Of a stretch of 64,000 nt of DNA, positions 1 to 11,430 are shown in pieces. The notes under the pieces are model-generated. The model did not search any database, was not told the origin of the DNA, and saw only the letters and a list, made by a program, of their open reading frames with translations. The translations under genes and the position numbers were made by a program. Within the stretch, counting starts at the first letter, position 1. Each line of letters starts with the position of its first letter. The stretch is from Parachlorella kessleri (Eukaryota; Chlorophyta; Trebouxiophyceae; Chlorellales; Chlorellaceae): NCBI GenBank assembly GCA_001598975.1, contig BBXU01002209.1, forward strand, positions 62,001 through 126,000. Direction: 5' to 3'.

Positions 1-3000
1 GCTATTGACAAGGTGGAAGGGGCTACACCACTGCTGTATGAGGAACAGCCGGTGCACCCCAAGCTATTCATCATTTTTTGTCCCGTCACTTACGTAAGGA
101 GGGTCCACTTGCCCAGCGCCACCCAGACCACAAAGAACAGAGCGGAGGCCCACCCAGCCGAGGCTTGCACCGAAAACATGAGCTGCAAGGCAGCAACCAT
201 GGGAAATGGGTGTTTCAACCATGAAGGTAGGGCTGCGGCACCCTCCGGGAACCCAATCGGTTTGAAAATGCACTGTGGCATATATGTATCTACGTACGCT
301 GCAGTACGAGTGCTTTTGTATTGTGAGGGCGATGCTGGCCACTGTCATGCTGCCGCCCCTTGCTAAACCGCCTACACCACCTACCTGTCCCCAGTTCTCT
401 AATGTCAGGGTTTGAAACACCAGCACAATGGCATTCCACACGTTGTGGAAGTTGGGGTAGTCGGGTTGCAGGTCATAGTGGCCGAATGTCTGCATGGGAA
501 CATTTGACAGACTTCTCGGCAGTGAGATGTTGTAGATCTGTGTGTGGATCCCCTGTGCTTCTCAGCAGGCAGTATGCCTTAGTGAACGTGGTTGTGCACC
601 CAGCATATTGCAAGGGGTGCCAGACCCAGGTCTAAGAGTGGTACAAGCGCAGCCTATGTAAACCTGCATGGCCTGCATAGTGAGGCACTCCTCACCACCA
701 CACCGCCTCATGCACACTGCAGGAACATGGATGAACTGCCTCAACCCCCCATGCAATGCACAAACCCAAGCGCTACGCAGGGAGCTCACTTGGCAGCTAC
801 CAGCCAGGCTGATTACTGAAGTTTGCCTCCCTGCTGCTTGCTTACCTGGAGGCCAATCACCGCAAACACAAAGATGAACAGGGTCATGAGGCCCGCAATG
901 GCCAGGAAAGCCCCCAAGCTGGACAGCAGCACATCTGTGATGACTCGCAGGGACTGGAGGTATCGAAAGACCTGCGGCTTGGACCCAGCGGGTGAAGATC
1001 CTCAGCGTGCACGCCATGGATCAGCACATGCAGACCAGGGGATCCAGGCTGCAGAGTAGGGGATCCAGACTGCAGCTGGTGCAGGAGTCTCCCCTGAGGC
1101 CAGCGCCTAGCTTTCTCCAGGGTGCAGTGTCACAGGGGTTCCAGCATGTACGCAATGGGAGGTGTGAGGCAGCTGTATTCCCATGAGTGTGATCTGGCGG
1201 TCAAGCAGGGCATGTTGGATTCCCTCCAAACTAGCCACAGTGTACCCCCGATGTGAGACAGGTCTGTCGGGCTGCAGGTGTGGCAAAGACCCACCCACCT
1301 TGAGCACACGCAGGACTCTCAGCGAGCGGAGGATGCGGAGAGTCCTGAAGGAGCGAAGGGCCGTGCCGCTAGAGCCCATCTGCCGCCAACAGCAGGGCCA
1401 GGCAGGGAGCAGGCAACCAAGCTCAGCATGATGCCATGGCTGGGCCACTTATGGTAATACAATCCAGTTCTGGGCTGTGGTGTGTTGATGGAGCAGAGCA
1501 GTGTGACGCACGTTGTCTGACGCAGAGCAGCGCTGGGGACACACACCCAGCTGACAGTGCCCTTCACTCGGCAGCACCATAGGAAAATTGCAAAGCAGCA
1601 GCACGCCCAGCAGGCCCTCCCTGGGTGAGAGGGAGGCCCAAGTCGCCTACCCTTGCTGCCGTGGAAGCCACACCACACTGCTCCCAAGTGCCCCCAAGTG
1701 CCCAGGGCTTACCGAGATGATGAGCTCCACCAGTCCCAGCACCACAATGACAAAGTCAAAGTTGTTGAAGGGGTCGGACATGTAGGTCCAGGGCCCCAGC
1801 CCCACCAGCTTGGTGGCGGCCTCCAGGAGGAAGATGAAGGTCAGCACCCGGCTGCCTTGGTCCAGGGTCGCAGCATAGCCGGGGGACATGTCTGCAGGGG
1901 GGGCCAGCCAGGGGGGAGGGGTGCAGCTTGACAGGGTAGGGTGGGTGTGTCACCTTAGGGATTCCTCATCGCATCGACATGGGAGTAGACTGATAGAGCC
2001 GCCCGGCCGGTGACCCTTGGACGGAGGCAGGCTCATGCTGTGACTGGGCTATACAACTGGGACTTCAGTGGCAAGCAGTGACATAAGGAAGCATTTGCAC
2101 GAAAGTGGCTTTGCATCCTCCCAGCAGTCCATGCCATGGGCTTGCCCCGGCAGAAAGGACAGCCTCTGGGCGGCGCCACACAGGCACGACACCGGGGCCT
2201 CCCCAGCAGCGCCCTCCCCACCAACTCCGCTGTCAGTCCTAGCCCTGCGCCTGCCATCCCCACAGCAAACCGGTGCCTCACTCACCCGCCTTGGTCATGG
2301 CCAGCAGCGCTGTGTTGGCCACAATGCACGCCAGGAAGGCATAGTCAAAGCCGGGGTGCTCCACCACCTGGCGCACGTGCCAGCGGAACTCAAACCAGTA
2401 CTGCGCTAGGTAGTAGAGCGCCCACTGCCACCGCGTCTGGGGGATGGCCAGGCTGGGCCGCCTCAGGCGCTGCTCCTCGGCCTGGGCGCGGATTGTGGTC
2501 TGCAGGGAGAAGCAGGCGGGGCAGGGGGCGGGGCTTATGGTGTGATGATGCCAGGCCAATTCCGGGTTGGGCTGGGGCATGAGGTGCTGCGGCTCCCCGG
2601 CATTGGCATGGCAGGTGGTCAGCAAGAGGAGAGAGTGGGACCAGGCACACCCCACCACTCCAGCAGGCCCTTAGGCCCTGCTGGGGCTCGCCGGCGTGAA
2701 TTAGCCGGTGGTGGGGCGGGGAGTGGTAAACAGCACCACTCCAGTAGCCACCCACTGCTGCTCTTAAGACCTGCTGGGGCTCACCGGTGTGGAGAAGCCG
2801 GTGGTGGGGCGGGAGCTCCTCTCTGACATCTTCAGGTTGTCCTGCTCCACGTGCCGCTCCTTGTGGCGGCGCCAGCGCTCCGCCAGCGCCCGCCACAGCG
2901 CGGACAGCGTGCTGCGCTGCTTGCTCTCGTCCTCCACGGCCACCTGCAGGGACAACACGCCATGAGCGGAGGGTGCAGCTGCCATATTTCAGGTGTGCAT

Positions 3001-6000
3001 TTGCTGGACAAAGGGAATACAGCCACCTGACCAGGCTGCCATGAGTCCCCCATAAGTGGGGCCAACAAGAGCCATGGTTTAAAAAGCTCATAAACCACAT
3101 ACCCAACCCGGCCATAGCATAGCTGAGTTCTGCCGTCTGAGCATGCCTATTGGGCCAAGCTAGGGTTGCAGCGGCCCTACCTTGGAATACAGCTCCTGAG
3201 CCTTGGCAAACTTGTTTTTCAGCACGGCAAGGAAAAGGTTGATCTGCACGCAGGCAGAAGCAGCAGACCCCCTCGCTCCCGTCCAGTTGATACAGTACAC
3301 AACACAGTGGCGCCAGGTAGTGCCGTCTAAGCGATGTGCATGGCCACAACTATCGTTGCTGTAGCTGGAGGCTGCCACGGGCAAACACTGACTAGACAAG
3401 CAGGCCAACATGTAAGGCAATGCTGGGGTTAGCAGATTGGATCTAAGCATTCCAAGAGCAACGTGGGTGCAGAACTAGGCGTGCATGCCGGTGTGCATGC
3501 AGGGAAGAGGGCATGCAGCAGTGTGACTCACCACGAAGTATGACTGCAGGAGGACGATGGCCAGGAAGAAAACAAAGCTGGCGGTGCCGGCATTGTCCAT
3601 GACGATGTACATGATGAAGGCCCAGCTGGACATCTGCTTGTCCAACAAAACAACCAGAAATTAACTGGTCCACGGTTGATATTTGTTACTACCCCCTCAG
3701 GTGAACAAACAATTCCAGCAGGTAAGATGCACCCCATGCAGCGAGGTGGGATCTCGCTGCCCGGACCATGGTCAACACACAACTGCAGCGTGCGTGCATG
3801 GCGACTGTCTTGCATGCTACCCGAGCTCTGTTGGGTGTGCTTACCGTGATGACTTGGAAAGTGCTGAGCATGCTCTCCCCCACATTGCCAAAGCCAGCAG
3901 ACGACAGCGGAGGCTCGGGCTCGTACGCCTGCAGGCTTCAAACATTGGTCTCGGCCTAAACAAACAGACGCCAGCATTGAGCCTCAGGTGCCCAGTATTG
4001 GAATCGGGACCCCGCTGGACCGCAATAACGCCACCCCAACCAAAGCTGAGCAGGAACAGTGACAGAGCCACAAAAGTCCTCCGACATCCCCTTCTTTACT
4101 GCTGGAACACTTACTGCTTACCGCTGCCAGAGCAAACTCTCCATGCCATGGAGGGAGTGGCAAGGCCCCGCCCAGCGAATGCCTAACACACTAGTCAGTT
4201 AACTAGTTAGCAGCAACCCTTGGCATTATCACTGCTGGTCACTCCACCAACAGGAGCGGCACCTTCCTCCTCATGGTACCCCTTACTACTCGGTTCTGCC
4301 ACACCGCAACACCCAAGAGCCCCCTGAGAAGGCTTCTTGTGGTCCCCGACCCAGGCTGCCCAGCACCCCCACGGTGTGCCATCGGCTGCCTTTCCGCTCA
4401 CCAGGCACGTGAAGTTGGCTGGGCAGTACCGCGAGCCACAGCCATAGTCATACAGACCCCCATCATTTGTCTCCTGGGTTCCTGTCATGTCGTCAAAGCA
4501 CGCCTGGTGGAAGCTATCCTGCAGAGGAATTGTGCGCAGTTTTGGGGTTCTCCGGACACTGCACTCGCGGCTCCCCTCAACAGCAGCCTCTATCGTCAAG
4601 TCTGTGCACATGCTACTTTCATGCCAAAGCGAGCAGCACGGTTCCATTGAGGGCAGCATGAGGGAGCTAAGCAGCATGCATTGCAAACCGTAGCACTGTA
4701 CATGTTCCTGTACTGCTATGTCACCCCAGCTGTCATGATGCTGCTCCACAACAGCCCTCACCATGAACAGCAGGGTGCCGGTGATGGCGGCAAGCACAGT
4801 GAAAAAGACGAGCAGCTGAACAACGGAAATCAGGAGGGGCACGGCCTGCAAACAGCACAGCAGCCACTGCTATGCCTGTGGATCCCGCCACTGCACACCC
4901 CCCTGCAGTGTCTAGAGTTTCGGCTGAGTGCATGCAACTGACAATGCAGAAATGCAGCAATGCCTATGCCCCGCACGCCTGCAAGTTGATGCGGGACGGC
5001 CCTGCGGCCACGGCCAGCGCACGCTCATAAGGAACAGCTGCCTTGTTCTATTCTTAGCCAGAACTCACCTCCAAGAAGCAAACTACTATGCTGCGCAGCG
5101 ACTCAAACCTGGTGATCGTGCGCAGCGGGCGCAGCGCGCGAAGCGCCCTTAGGGCCCTCACACCCCCGGCCTGGTTGGACCCGGAGGGTATAAAATCAGT
5201 GTACCTGCAAGGGGTTTACAACAGTGTGACATGTCCATGCACGGCATGCTGGGCTGCTCACGGTCTCACTGCAAGGCAACTGACCCTGAAGGCAGGCTCT
5301 TGAGCAATTGGCTAGAAGAAGAGAGGTGGATGGTAGACATGGGATGACAAGGGTCACACACGGGCCAGCCTGTAGCCCCTTCTATCAAGGTAAGACATGA
5401 GGGTACGACGCATGCTGCTAACCCTCCCATCGGACAGCTAAAATTTAGCACAGGAGTGCAGGCGACAGCTCTGATAGGTGCTTATCTATCAGGCTCTACC
5501 AAGACAGGCACCCACCGCCTGTCCATGCTTCAGGAAACCCAGGCAGTACTACAACAGATCCAACCACCCACTGCTCACCCAACCAGCACCATGGTGAAGT
5601 CAAAAATGTTCCAGGGGCTCCGCAGGTATTCCTTGGGACCCCCAGCGGCGATGCACACCAGCACCACCTCCAGCGTGAAAGCAAAGTTGATGGCCATCTC
5701 TGCAGGCAGGCAAGCCAACTGTCCTGCCTAGTCTAGTTTGAGAGCAAACCGCCACCGGGCCCTGCTGCCATGGGTCCCCCTCACAAGTGGGGCCGACAGA
5801 GAGCCAAGCCACATGTGACAGCAGAGGAACCGATAGCTGAGCTGCACTTTTATGCTTGGTGCACAGGCTCCCAGTGCTAACGGTTTGGTTTACGTGATTG
5901 ATGTGGAACTTTCTAATAAGCAAAAGGCAGAAACTTTCAACTGCAAGCCAGCCCTACAGCTATGCCGTGCTGCGCCGCTCGCTCCAGATACAAAGGACTC

Positions 6001-9000
6001 CCGACCGTCCACACTGCTCACCCATCACTTTCAGGACCTGGTTGCGGCCCTCAGTGTCTGGGAGCTGGGGCTGGTACAGCGCAAGAGCGATGCAGTTGAC
6101 CGCAATCAGCAGCGTCACGGCTAAACCAAAGTCTGCAGCAGAGACGCACACAGCTCGTGGGCATCACATGGTAACGCCACTTACTGCCTGGGTATATGCA
6201 TCATGGCTCCTAACGAGAGTTGATCCCATCCCAGGTTAGACAGGCGCGTACGGCTTGCTCCACAACTCCATTTCATGTTCTCACCCAGGGTGCGCAGTAG
6301 AGTAGCTATGCACCACCCACATGCCAAGCATGCAAGGGAGTCCCATGCTTTGCCCTGAACCTCCCCTACCGGACGCATTCCTTCCCCAAACACAGGTACA
6401 ATTACTGGGGTGTGCGGTATAGCATGACTCAGCGGGATTGCAGTAAATGCTGTAAGCCTGGGATCAGGCTCAACAGCTGCGCTGCAAGCGACCCGCCCAC
6501 CTGGATGGCGCACGACAGTCTCAACCCCCTGCTGCACCCTCAGGCGCCACATGGGCACTCGCGGCGCAACTGAGGGCCGGTGGTAGTACTCAAACCAGCT
6601 GGCCCTGGCGTCGGTCGTGTATATTGCACTGCCCTTCCCCACGCGGCTGCCTCGCGGACCAGGGCCGACCTTGCTGCCCCGCGCCACGCTGGGTGCTCCC
6701 CCGGAAAATGATCCCAGCCTGGTGTCGCTGCCCCCAGAGGCAACGATGGCAGCAGGCGACAGCGCCGAGCCCTTCCTGCTAGCGACACCTGCGACGCTTG
6801 TTTCGCCCCCGGCTGCTGCGGCTGCTGCCCCTTCATCCCCCGCAGGCGGCGGCAGCAGAGCCGAGCGCTCAGAGCGCACTGACAATGGCTGAGACTGGTT
6901 GCTGCGCGCGCTGCGGGGGGTCCGGGCGGTTCCACCTCCCGGCGGGGTGCCGCGGGGAGTCAGCAGCTTAGTAATGACCTTGGGGATGGGCAGCGACGGC
7001 AGCGTTATCTTCTCGCCTGCATGCGGGGCCGCCAAGCAGCAGACAAGTGTTTTCCGGGCTTGGGCTTTGAGTGCTGGCACATATTTTAAGGGCCGCAACA
7101 AATTTACAGCCTTCAGGAAGGCTTGCTGCAGAAGCTACAATACGGTGGTATGGAAAGAAGCTGTTCTTAGGCTCTCATGCCATAAGGACCTCAGTAGCGA
7201 ACCACCCTCCATATGTACAAACTCTGCTTGGCATGACCATGTTGCGACACATTCCACATATGGCATGCTGCATATGCAAAGACCGCTGCCCAGCATGGTA
7301 CGTGCCACCATCCCAAAAGACAACTTCGTGTGCAACCTCTGGTTGCCAGAAGGCACGTCCCCCACCAACTGGAGGTGCAACTATACCGACCCTAGAGGGC
7401 GCCAACCTACCAGCCACCCTCCTCCTGATCCTCTCCAGCATCTCTTCATCCTTCAGCCGCTGCTGCAGGTCTTTTCTCCGCTCCTGCCAGCCAAAGGTTT
7501 GCAGGACACGCACACACACAGAAGTCAATCTCCATGTCGGCGTGCAAGGCATGCTTTGGCAAGAGAAGGACACGCTGTAGCCTGCGGCACGAGGGCTACT
7601 AGCCAGGGAAGCTCGCTTAACAGCAGGCCTGCCCCAAGAAAATCAACATAGACATGCTTGAGGCCATAAGGAAAACTTCATCAGTAACCTCAGATATATA
7701 GATACCCCCACGACACTCATATGTGCATAGAATCCGGGCAAAAGCTAAGGTCGAACAAATGCTGTGCAGCCTATTTCACAAGTAATCCAGCACCAGGAAT
7801 TGCGAACTGAGCTCCCAAACAGGTCCACCTCGATTCCCTCACAACTCAGACACTCATAACTTAACAGCTTCAAGTCATCTCACACATGTGCACCTGCTAG
7901 CCTCCTATATGAATGAGCTCTCTGTCATCTCTGGAAGCGGGTAAAGCTACGGTGACACTACTTGGACGCCTCATAGGACCCACTGGCACTTGTACAACAA
8001 CCTAAGTTAAACACATGACTACTATGCTAGGCAGTAAACAAGGAGGCTGCCTGCCTCTACTGCATTGCTTTGGGGCGAGTGCAAACGACCTGACACTACC
8101 TGGATGACAGATAGGACATTCCCGGCTCGCATACAGGGCCAGCAAACTTGTCCCCGCCCTGAACCACTACAGCACCTCCCATCCACCCGCGCCCTACCTC
8201 GAGCTCTCGAGCATCCCAGAACATCTCCTCCAGTTCAATCTGCTGCTGCACCTCGGCCGGCTGCTGCAGCTTGAGTGCCTCATACACGTCCACTGGCTGT
8301 GAGGCCTCCAGAGAGCCAGCCTTGGGGCGGGGAGTCCGAGGGGGCCGGGCACGCTCTCGCGGAGACGGCAAGCTTTCCGTCGGAGCAACCCCTCCCACAG
8401 CTGGCGATGTCGCTGGCAATAAGGGAGGTCCGGCTAGGGCCACAACTGTATTCGCTGCCCCAGGTACGGCCGCAGTCTTTGCCAGCGATGGTGATGATGG
8501 TGCTGCTGCTGTTCCAGGCGCTGCCACTGCTGCTGCTGTCGCTGTTAGAGCTTGTGATGCTGCCGCCGGTGGTAACAATGCTGCTGCCGCTGCTGCTTGA
8601 AGGTATGCCGCTGCCTGCACTGTTGCAAGTGGTCCGGGTGTCCCCTCACTCCCCAAGACAGGTGGGAGAAATTGCTCTCCTGCTGCAGGCTGGAAGCCAA
8701 CCATGTAAGCATCCACTGCATCGCTCTCCCCTGCTGCACTTCGCCGCAATGGAGCCATCTGGGGACTCTGTCCTAACGGAGTGGGCCCTCTGACAGCACG
8801 TGGCTCGGGTGTTGGGCTGGAGCAAGCCGATGCTGCTGCCAGTGCGGTTCGAGGGCGACCTACCAGGCCAAAAACCGCATCCACCGCCTGCCTGCTGAAT
8901 TGGGCTGCTGCACCAGCACGTCCTGCTGCACCTTGCTGCGTCCCATTGGCTGTTGCTGGGCGGCCTTCAGCGCTCAGTAGAGGGGAGGAGGCTGGCCAGT

Positions 9001-9255
9001 TGGGATCAGCACCAGCTGTGGTCCCTTTACCAGACCCACCCTCATCAAGACCTGTGCCAGGGGAGCGTGAGCAACTGACTCCCAACCCTGTTTTGCTTTC
9101 ACAGGCAGAGTGCAGGACGGGCCTTTACCTGCGGCATCCGGGGATGTAACCCTAAGTGAGTCATGCCTGCGCCTCCTGGTCTGGTCTGCCAACTTGACGC
9201 CTGAGCTGGAGTATGCGTCATAATCGGCCCCTCGTCCAGTAGCACGCCGAGGCAT
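1..9255 (-). CDS. Voltage-gated Ca2+ channel alpha-1-like gene, second tandem copy (Cav-2), 3' end beyond window
   Basis: This multi-exon gene encodes a four-domain voltage-gated cation channel. Only the N-terminus, domain I and most of domain II are inside the window. The ATG at 9255 (MPRRATGRGADYD) was chosen because it matches the position of the Cav-1 start and no earlier in-frame coding is seen. A long Ala/Pro/Gln-rich N-terminus (6480-9255) precedes domain I: S1 about 6130, S2-S3 about 5700-5585, Arg-rich S4 about 5200-5085, S5 about 4850-4760, a Cys-rich turret, the P-loop and S6 (3640-3185). Domain II S1 is about 2350, S2-S3 1713-1891, S4 about 1370, S5 about 980, the P-loop with LTLENW about 400, and the start of S6 ends at a GTAAG donor at position 93. 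Exon phases match Cav-1 wherever checked. No frame break is evident. The exon after position 93 is not clearly visible. It is a membrane protein, probably conducting Ca2+ by family resemblance. Confidence 0.82.
94..2500 (-). other. Cav-2 domain II (S1 to start of S6)
   Basis: S1 reads FLACIVANTALLAMTKAG. One S2-S3 exon (1713-1891, 179 nt, phase 1 in and phase 0 out) contains EAATKLVGLG and NNFDFVIVVLG. S4 has RSFRTLRILRSLRVLRVLK. S5 follows SLRVITDVLLSS. The P-loop gives FQTLTLENWGQ with Glu in the filter position and a standard CAG|GTAGGT donor. The last exon, VQASAGWASALFFVVWVALGKW, ends at 94. Unlike Cav-1, no second S2-S3 exon was found in the introns around 1713-1891. Confidence 0.78.
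3185..6130 (-). other. Cav-2 domain I (S1-S6 with pore loop)
   Basis: Helices are spread over eight or more exons. S1 follows a CTGCAG acceptor (DFGLAVTLLIAVNCIALALY). S2-S3 reads FTLEVVLVCIAAGG...SPWNIFDFTMVLVG. S4 has repeated RALRALRALRPLR followed by TRFESLR. S5 is at 4760-4850. The turret has the conserved cysteines ACF, CG, CPA and TC. The P-loop is split by an intron and joins FQVIT to MSSWAFIMY, so the residue in the usual Glu position is Ser. S6 reads FVFFLAIVLLQSYFVV then NLFLAVLKNKFAKA, which matches the end of animal Cav IS6. Confidence 0.8.
6480..9255 (-). other. N-terminal cytosolic region of Cav-2 (low complexity with conserved islands)
   Basis: This stretch codes for a cytosolic N-terminus rich in Ala, Pro, Gln and Ser, with an Ala-rich tract near 8500-8620. 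Three islands are conserved with Cav-1 despite the low-complexity surroundings: YEALKLQQP...EEMFWD near 8200-8285, a charged helix LQQRLKDEEMLERIRRRV near 7400-7490, and KITLPSLPIPK near 6960-7020. An intron of about 700 bases (roughly 7490-8190) separates the first two islands. Nothing else coding was recognised in that intron. The islands have no function that I recognise. Confidence 0.65.
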
Positions 9256-10210
9256 CGACTGCCTAGAGACCCTGATAAAGTTTCAATGGCATCCGAAGCT
9301 GACGAAGATGATTATATATAGTAAAGTCCTGGTAAGGAATAACTACTCCAAGTCTTAGTGGTGCCGTGCCGGCCTTTGAACTTCATCTGGTACAAGTAGT
9401 CAGCTGATTTAAGCCAAGCGCCCCGATCGCTTCATCCAATGCTCTGGGCGCCAGGGGAGGACTGGTCGGGAGGCATGCTGCGTGACCTGACGTGCCAAGC
9501 TGGCAGCATGCTGCAGCAGCTGCTAGGAGGTAGGCAAAATTAGTATCCTAGGTGCAACTGTCGAGGCTACTTGCTTCCCCGGGCTGCAAGAGACCATGTG
9601 CAACTGGCGAACCTCTGGCAGGTCCCTGGTATCGTCCATAGCTTGCGTGATCAACTGATTCACAGTTTGTAGTATGGGTGGCAGGTAGTGCGAACAGGGA
9701 GGAGATAGAGTATAGCTGTACGGAGGGCTGGGCTGGCTGCAACTGTGCCTTGGACTGGGTCTTGTCTGAGTTCTGGTTGAGTTGTTCATACTTAGGCAAG
9801 GGGGGCAGGTGGTGCAACACGGAGTGAGAAGTGAGCTGGACTGACAGGGCTGGATGCAGAATGTGCCTGAGTGCACTCAGGCGTGCACGTGGTTGAACTG
9901 TTATAAACTTGGGACAGCGAATACCCAGCGTCTCGAAGCCCTTTTTTACACAGATCTCTGGCACGCAAGACACAAGCAGTCCCGCAATATGTTAGCTGGC
10001 GTGTTCCACTCGAGTTCAAGTGATAACTAGCTAGCCGGCACATACTTGCTCACAATGGACCAACACGTGGGTGTAGGTAACCATGTGGGTCCAACAAAGC
10101 ATTACTTGTACCAGAGCAATGACGCGGGAAGGGGAAACACACAACATCTGTCAATAGGGAAAATAAAAGAGCATTGAACACAAAACACAAATAACGCCAA
10201 GTGTACACTG
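9256..10210. other. Spacer between the two Cav genes
   Basis: This stretch of about 950 bases lies between the stop of Cav-1 and the start of Cav-2. It should hold the 3' UTR of Cav-1 and the promoter of Cav-2. Two weakly similar blocks (near 9675-9700 and 9805-9830, GGCAGGTAGTGC-like) suggest an old local duplication. Short open frames here have no recognisable product and were left out. Confidence 0.5.
9946..9950 (-). terminator. Candidate polyadenylation word TGTAA for Cav-1
   Basis: TGTAA on the minus strand lies about 260 bases after the Cav-1 stop codon and is followed by a run of A. TGTAA is the usual poly(A) signal in Chlamydomonas-type algae. A five-base word is weak evidence on its own, but the position fits. 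Confidence 0.4.
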
Positions 10211-11430
10211 CTAGTTCCGCCTCAGTGAGGTAATGCGGCTCAGGCTTGGGGCACGGCTGAGTGCCCGGAAGAGGCGCCTGCTGGCTTGCGGCAGCAACCT
10301 GGGCCCAGGGTTGCTGCCACCCTCCACTCCCACTCCGCTCTCAAGATCTACTGGCGCTGCCTCTTCGGTGGAAGGGAGACCTTGGGCGCGACGCAGGGCC
10401 TTTCGCTCTTCTAACAACCGCCTCCTCTGTACTTTCGCCCGCCAAATACGCTGTATCCGCATGACGGTCAATGCCAAGTCAAAGCTCATTTGCTGATCAT
10501 CATTTTTCATGGTGGCATGCCGGTGCAAAAATCGCTTGATCATCCTGTCCAGCTTGCGTTTGAGCTCGCCCTACAGCAGCGCAACCGTCGACAGCTAATC
10601 AAGCTTGCGCATGTTACATCCTGGCTATTTACAAGCCCCACTTGTGGAGGACCACAGTAGCATTGTCAGGTGACGGTACGCTGTTGGGTTATACTAAGCT
10701 TGCATGTAGACAAATGTTCACCGAGGCAGCAATGCCATAACGCCGCACGTGTGCAGCAACCTCAAGGTTCCGGGTTGTGGCGCAGGCATGACTTGGGCTG
10801 CAGTCACACAGGTAGACGCCTACAACAACAACTTACTTGCGGGATGGCAACATATGAAGCACGCTGCACCAACTCGAATGCAGTGCGGTAGAAGGGCACC
10901 TGCAGTGGACACACGCAAGAGTGACCAGGTTTCCTAAGGTTAGACTTGTATAAAACATACGGCCCTTCAACGAGGTTCACAAAACTGGCTGCTGCAATGG
11001 GCAGATGGAGGGCGGTGCAGCAGGTCGCTAGCAAGCACAGCTGGGCCTGCCCACCTTGCCATTGATGATTGGTATTTGCAGGTCATACACAAAGCGCATA
11101 ATGTCCCTGCCGGTGGCCTTGCGCCCAAGCCCCATGGGCGGCTTCAGGCGCAACAGTATGGACTCCAGGTCCTTGGGCTCAATGAGGCTGGTGCCATCAT
11201 CATACTCCGCCCACAGCTCGCAAAATTCCTGCATGTAATTGCGCTTCAGAATGGCTGCAACCGGAAAGCTCGTGGAGTGGGCTCCATGCGAGTCGCCATG
11301 CCCGTCCTGCCGCAGCCTGGGCGCCCACATGATACCATCACTCACATCCAAGTTTGCAGGGGTAAGCTTCCAGTCCTCTGTATCTTGCACCCGCTCAAAG
11401 TTTTCGAGCACCACGGTGGTGAAGAGGTTG
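10211..11430 (-). other. Cav-1 C-terminal EF-hand-like region and IQ motif
   Basis: After domain IV the exons join as LDEFCELWAEYDDG then LLRLKPPMGLGRKATG, which parallels the animal Cav segment DEFKRIWAEYDP...PPLGFGK. A further short exon encodes PFYRTAFELVQRASYVAIPQ (about 10840-10910). The last exon (10211-10570) contains IQRIWRAKVQR, which fits the IQxxxRxxxxR calmodulin-binding pattern, then a basic tail ending SLRRN. Ca2+/calmodulin feedback is the expected role by family analogy. Confidence 0.72.

Noticed and set aside
6899..7651. Long plus-strand open frame (250 codons) over the Cav-2 N-terminus
   Set aside because: It is antisense to conserved Cav-2 exons and introns, has no family resemblance, and is a shadow of GC-rich coding on the other strand.
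1..9255. Cav-2 as a pseudogene
   Set aside because: No in-frame stop was found in the aligned exons, and splice sites and phases match Cav-1. The unclear exon beyond position 93 is at the window edge and is not evidence of decay.
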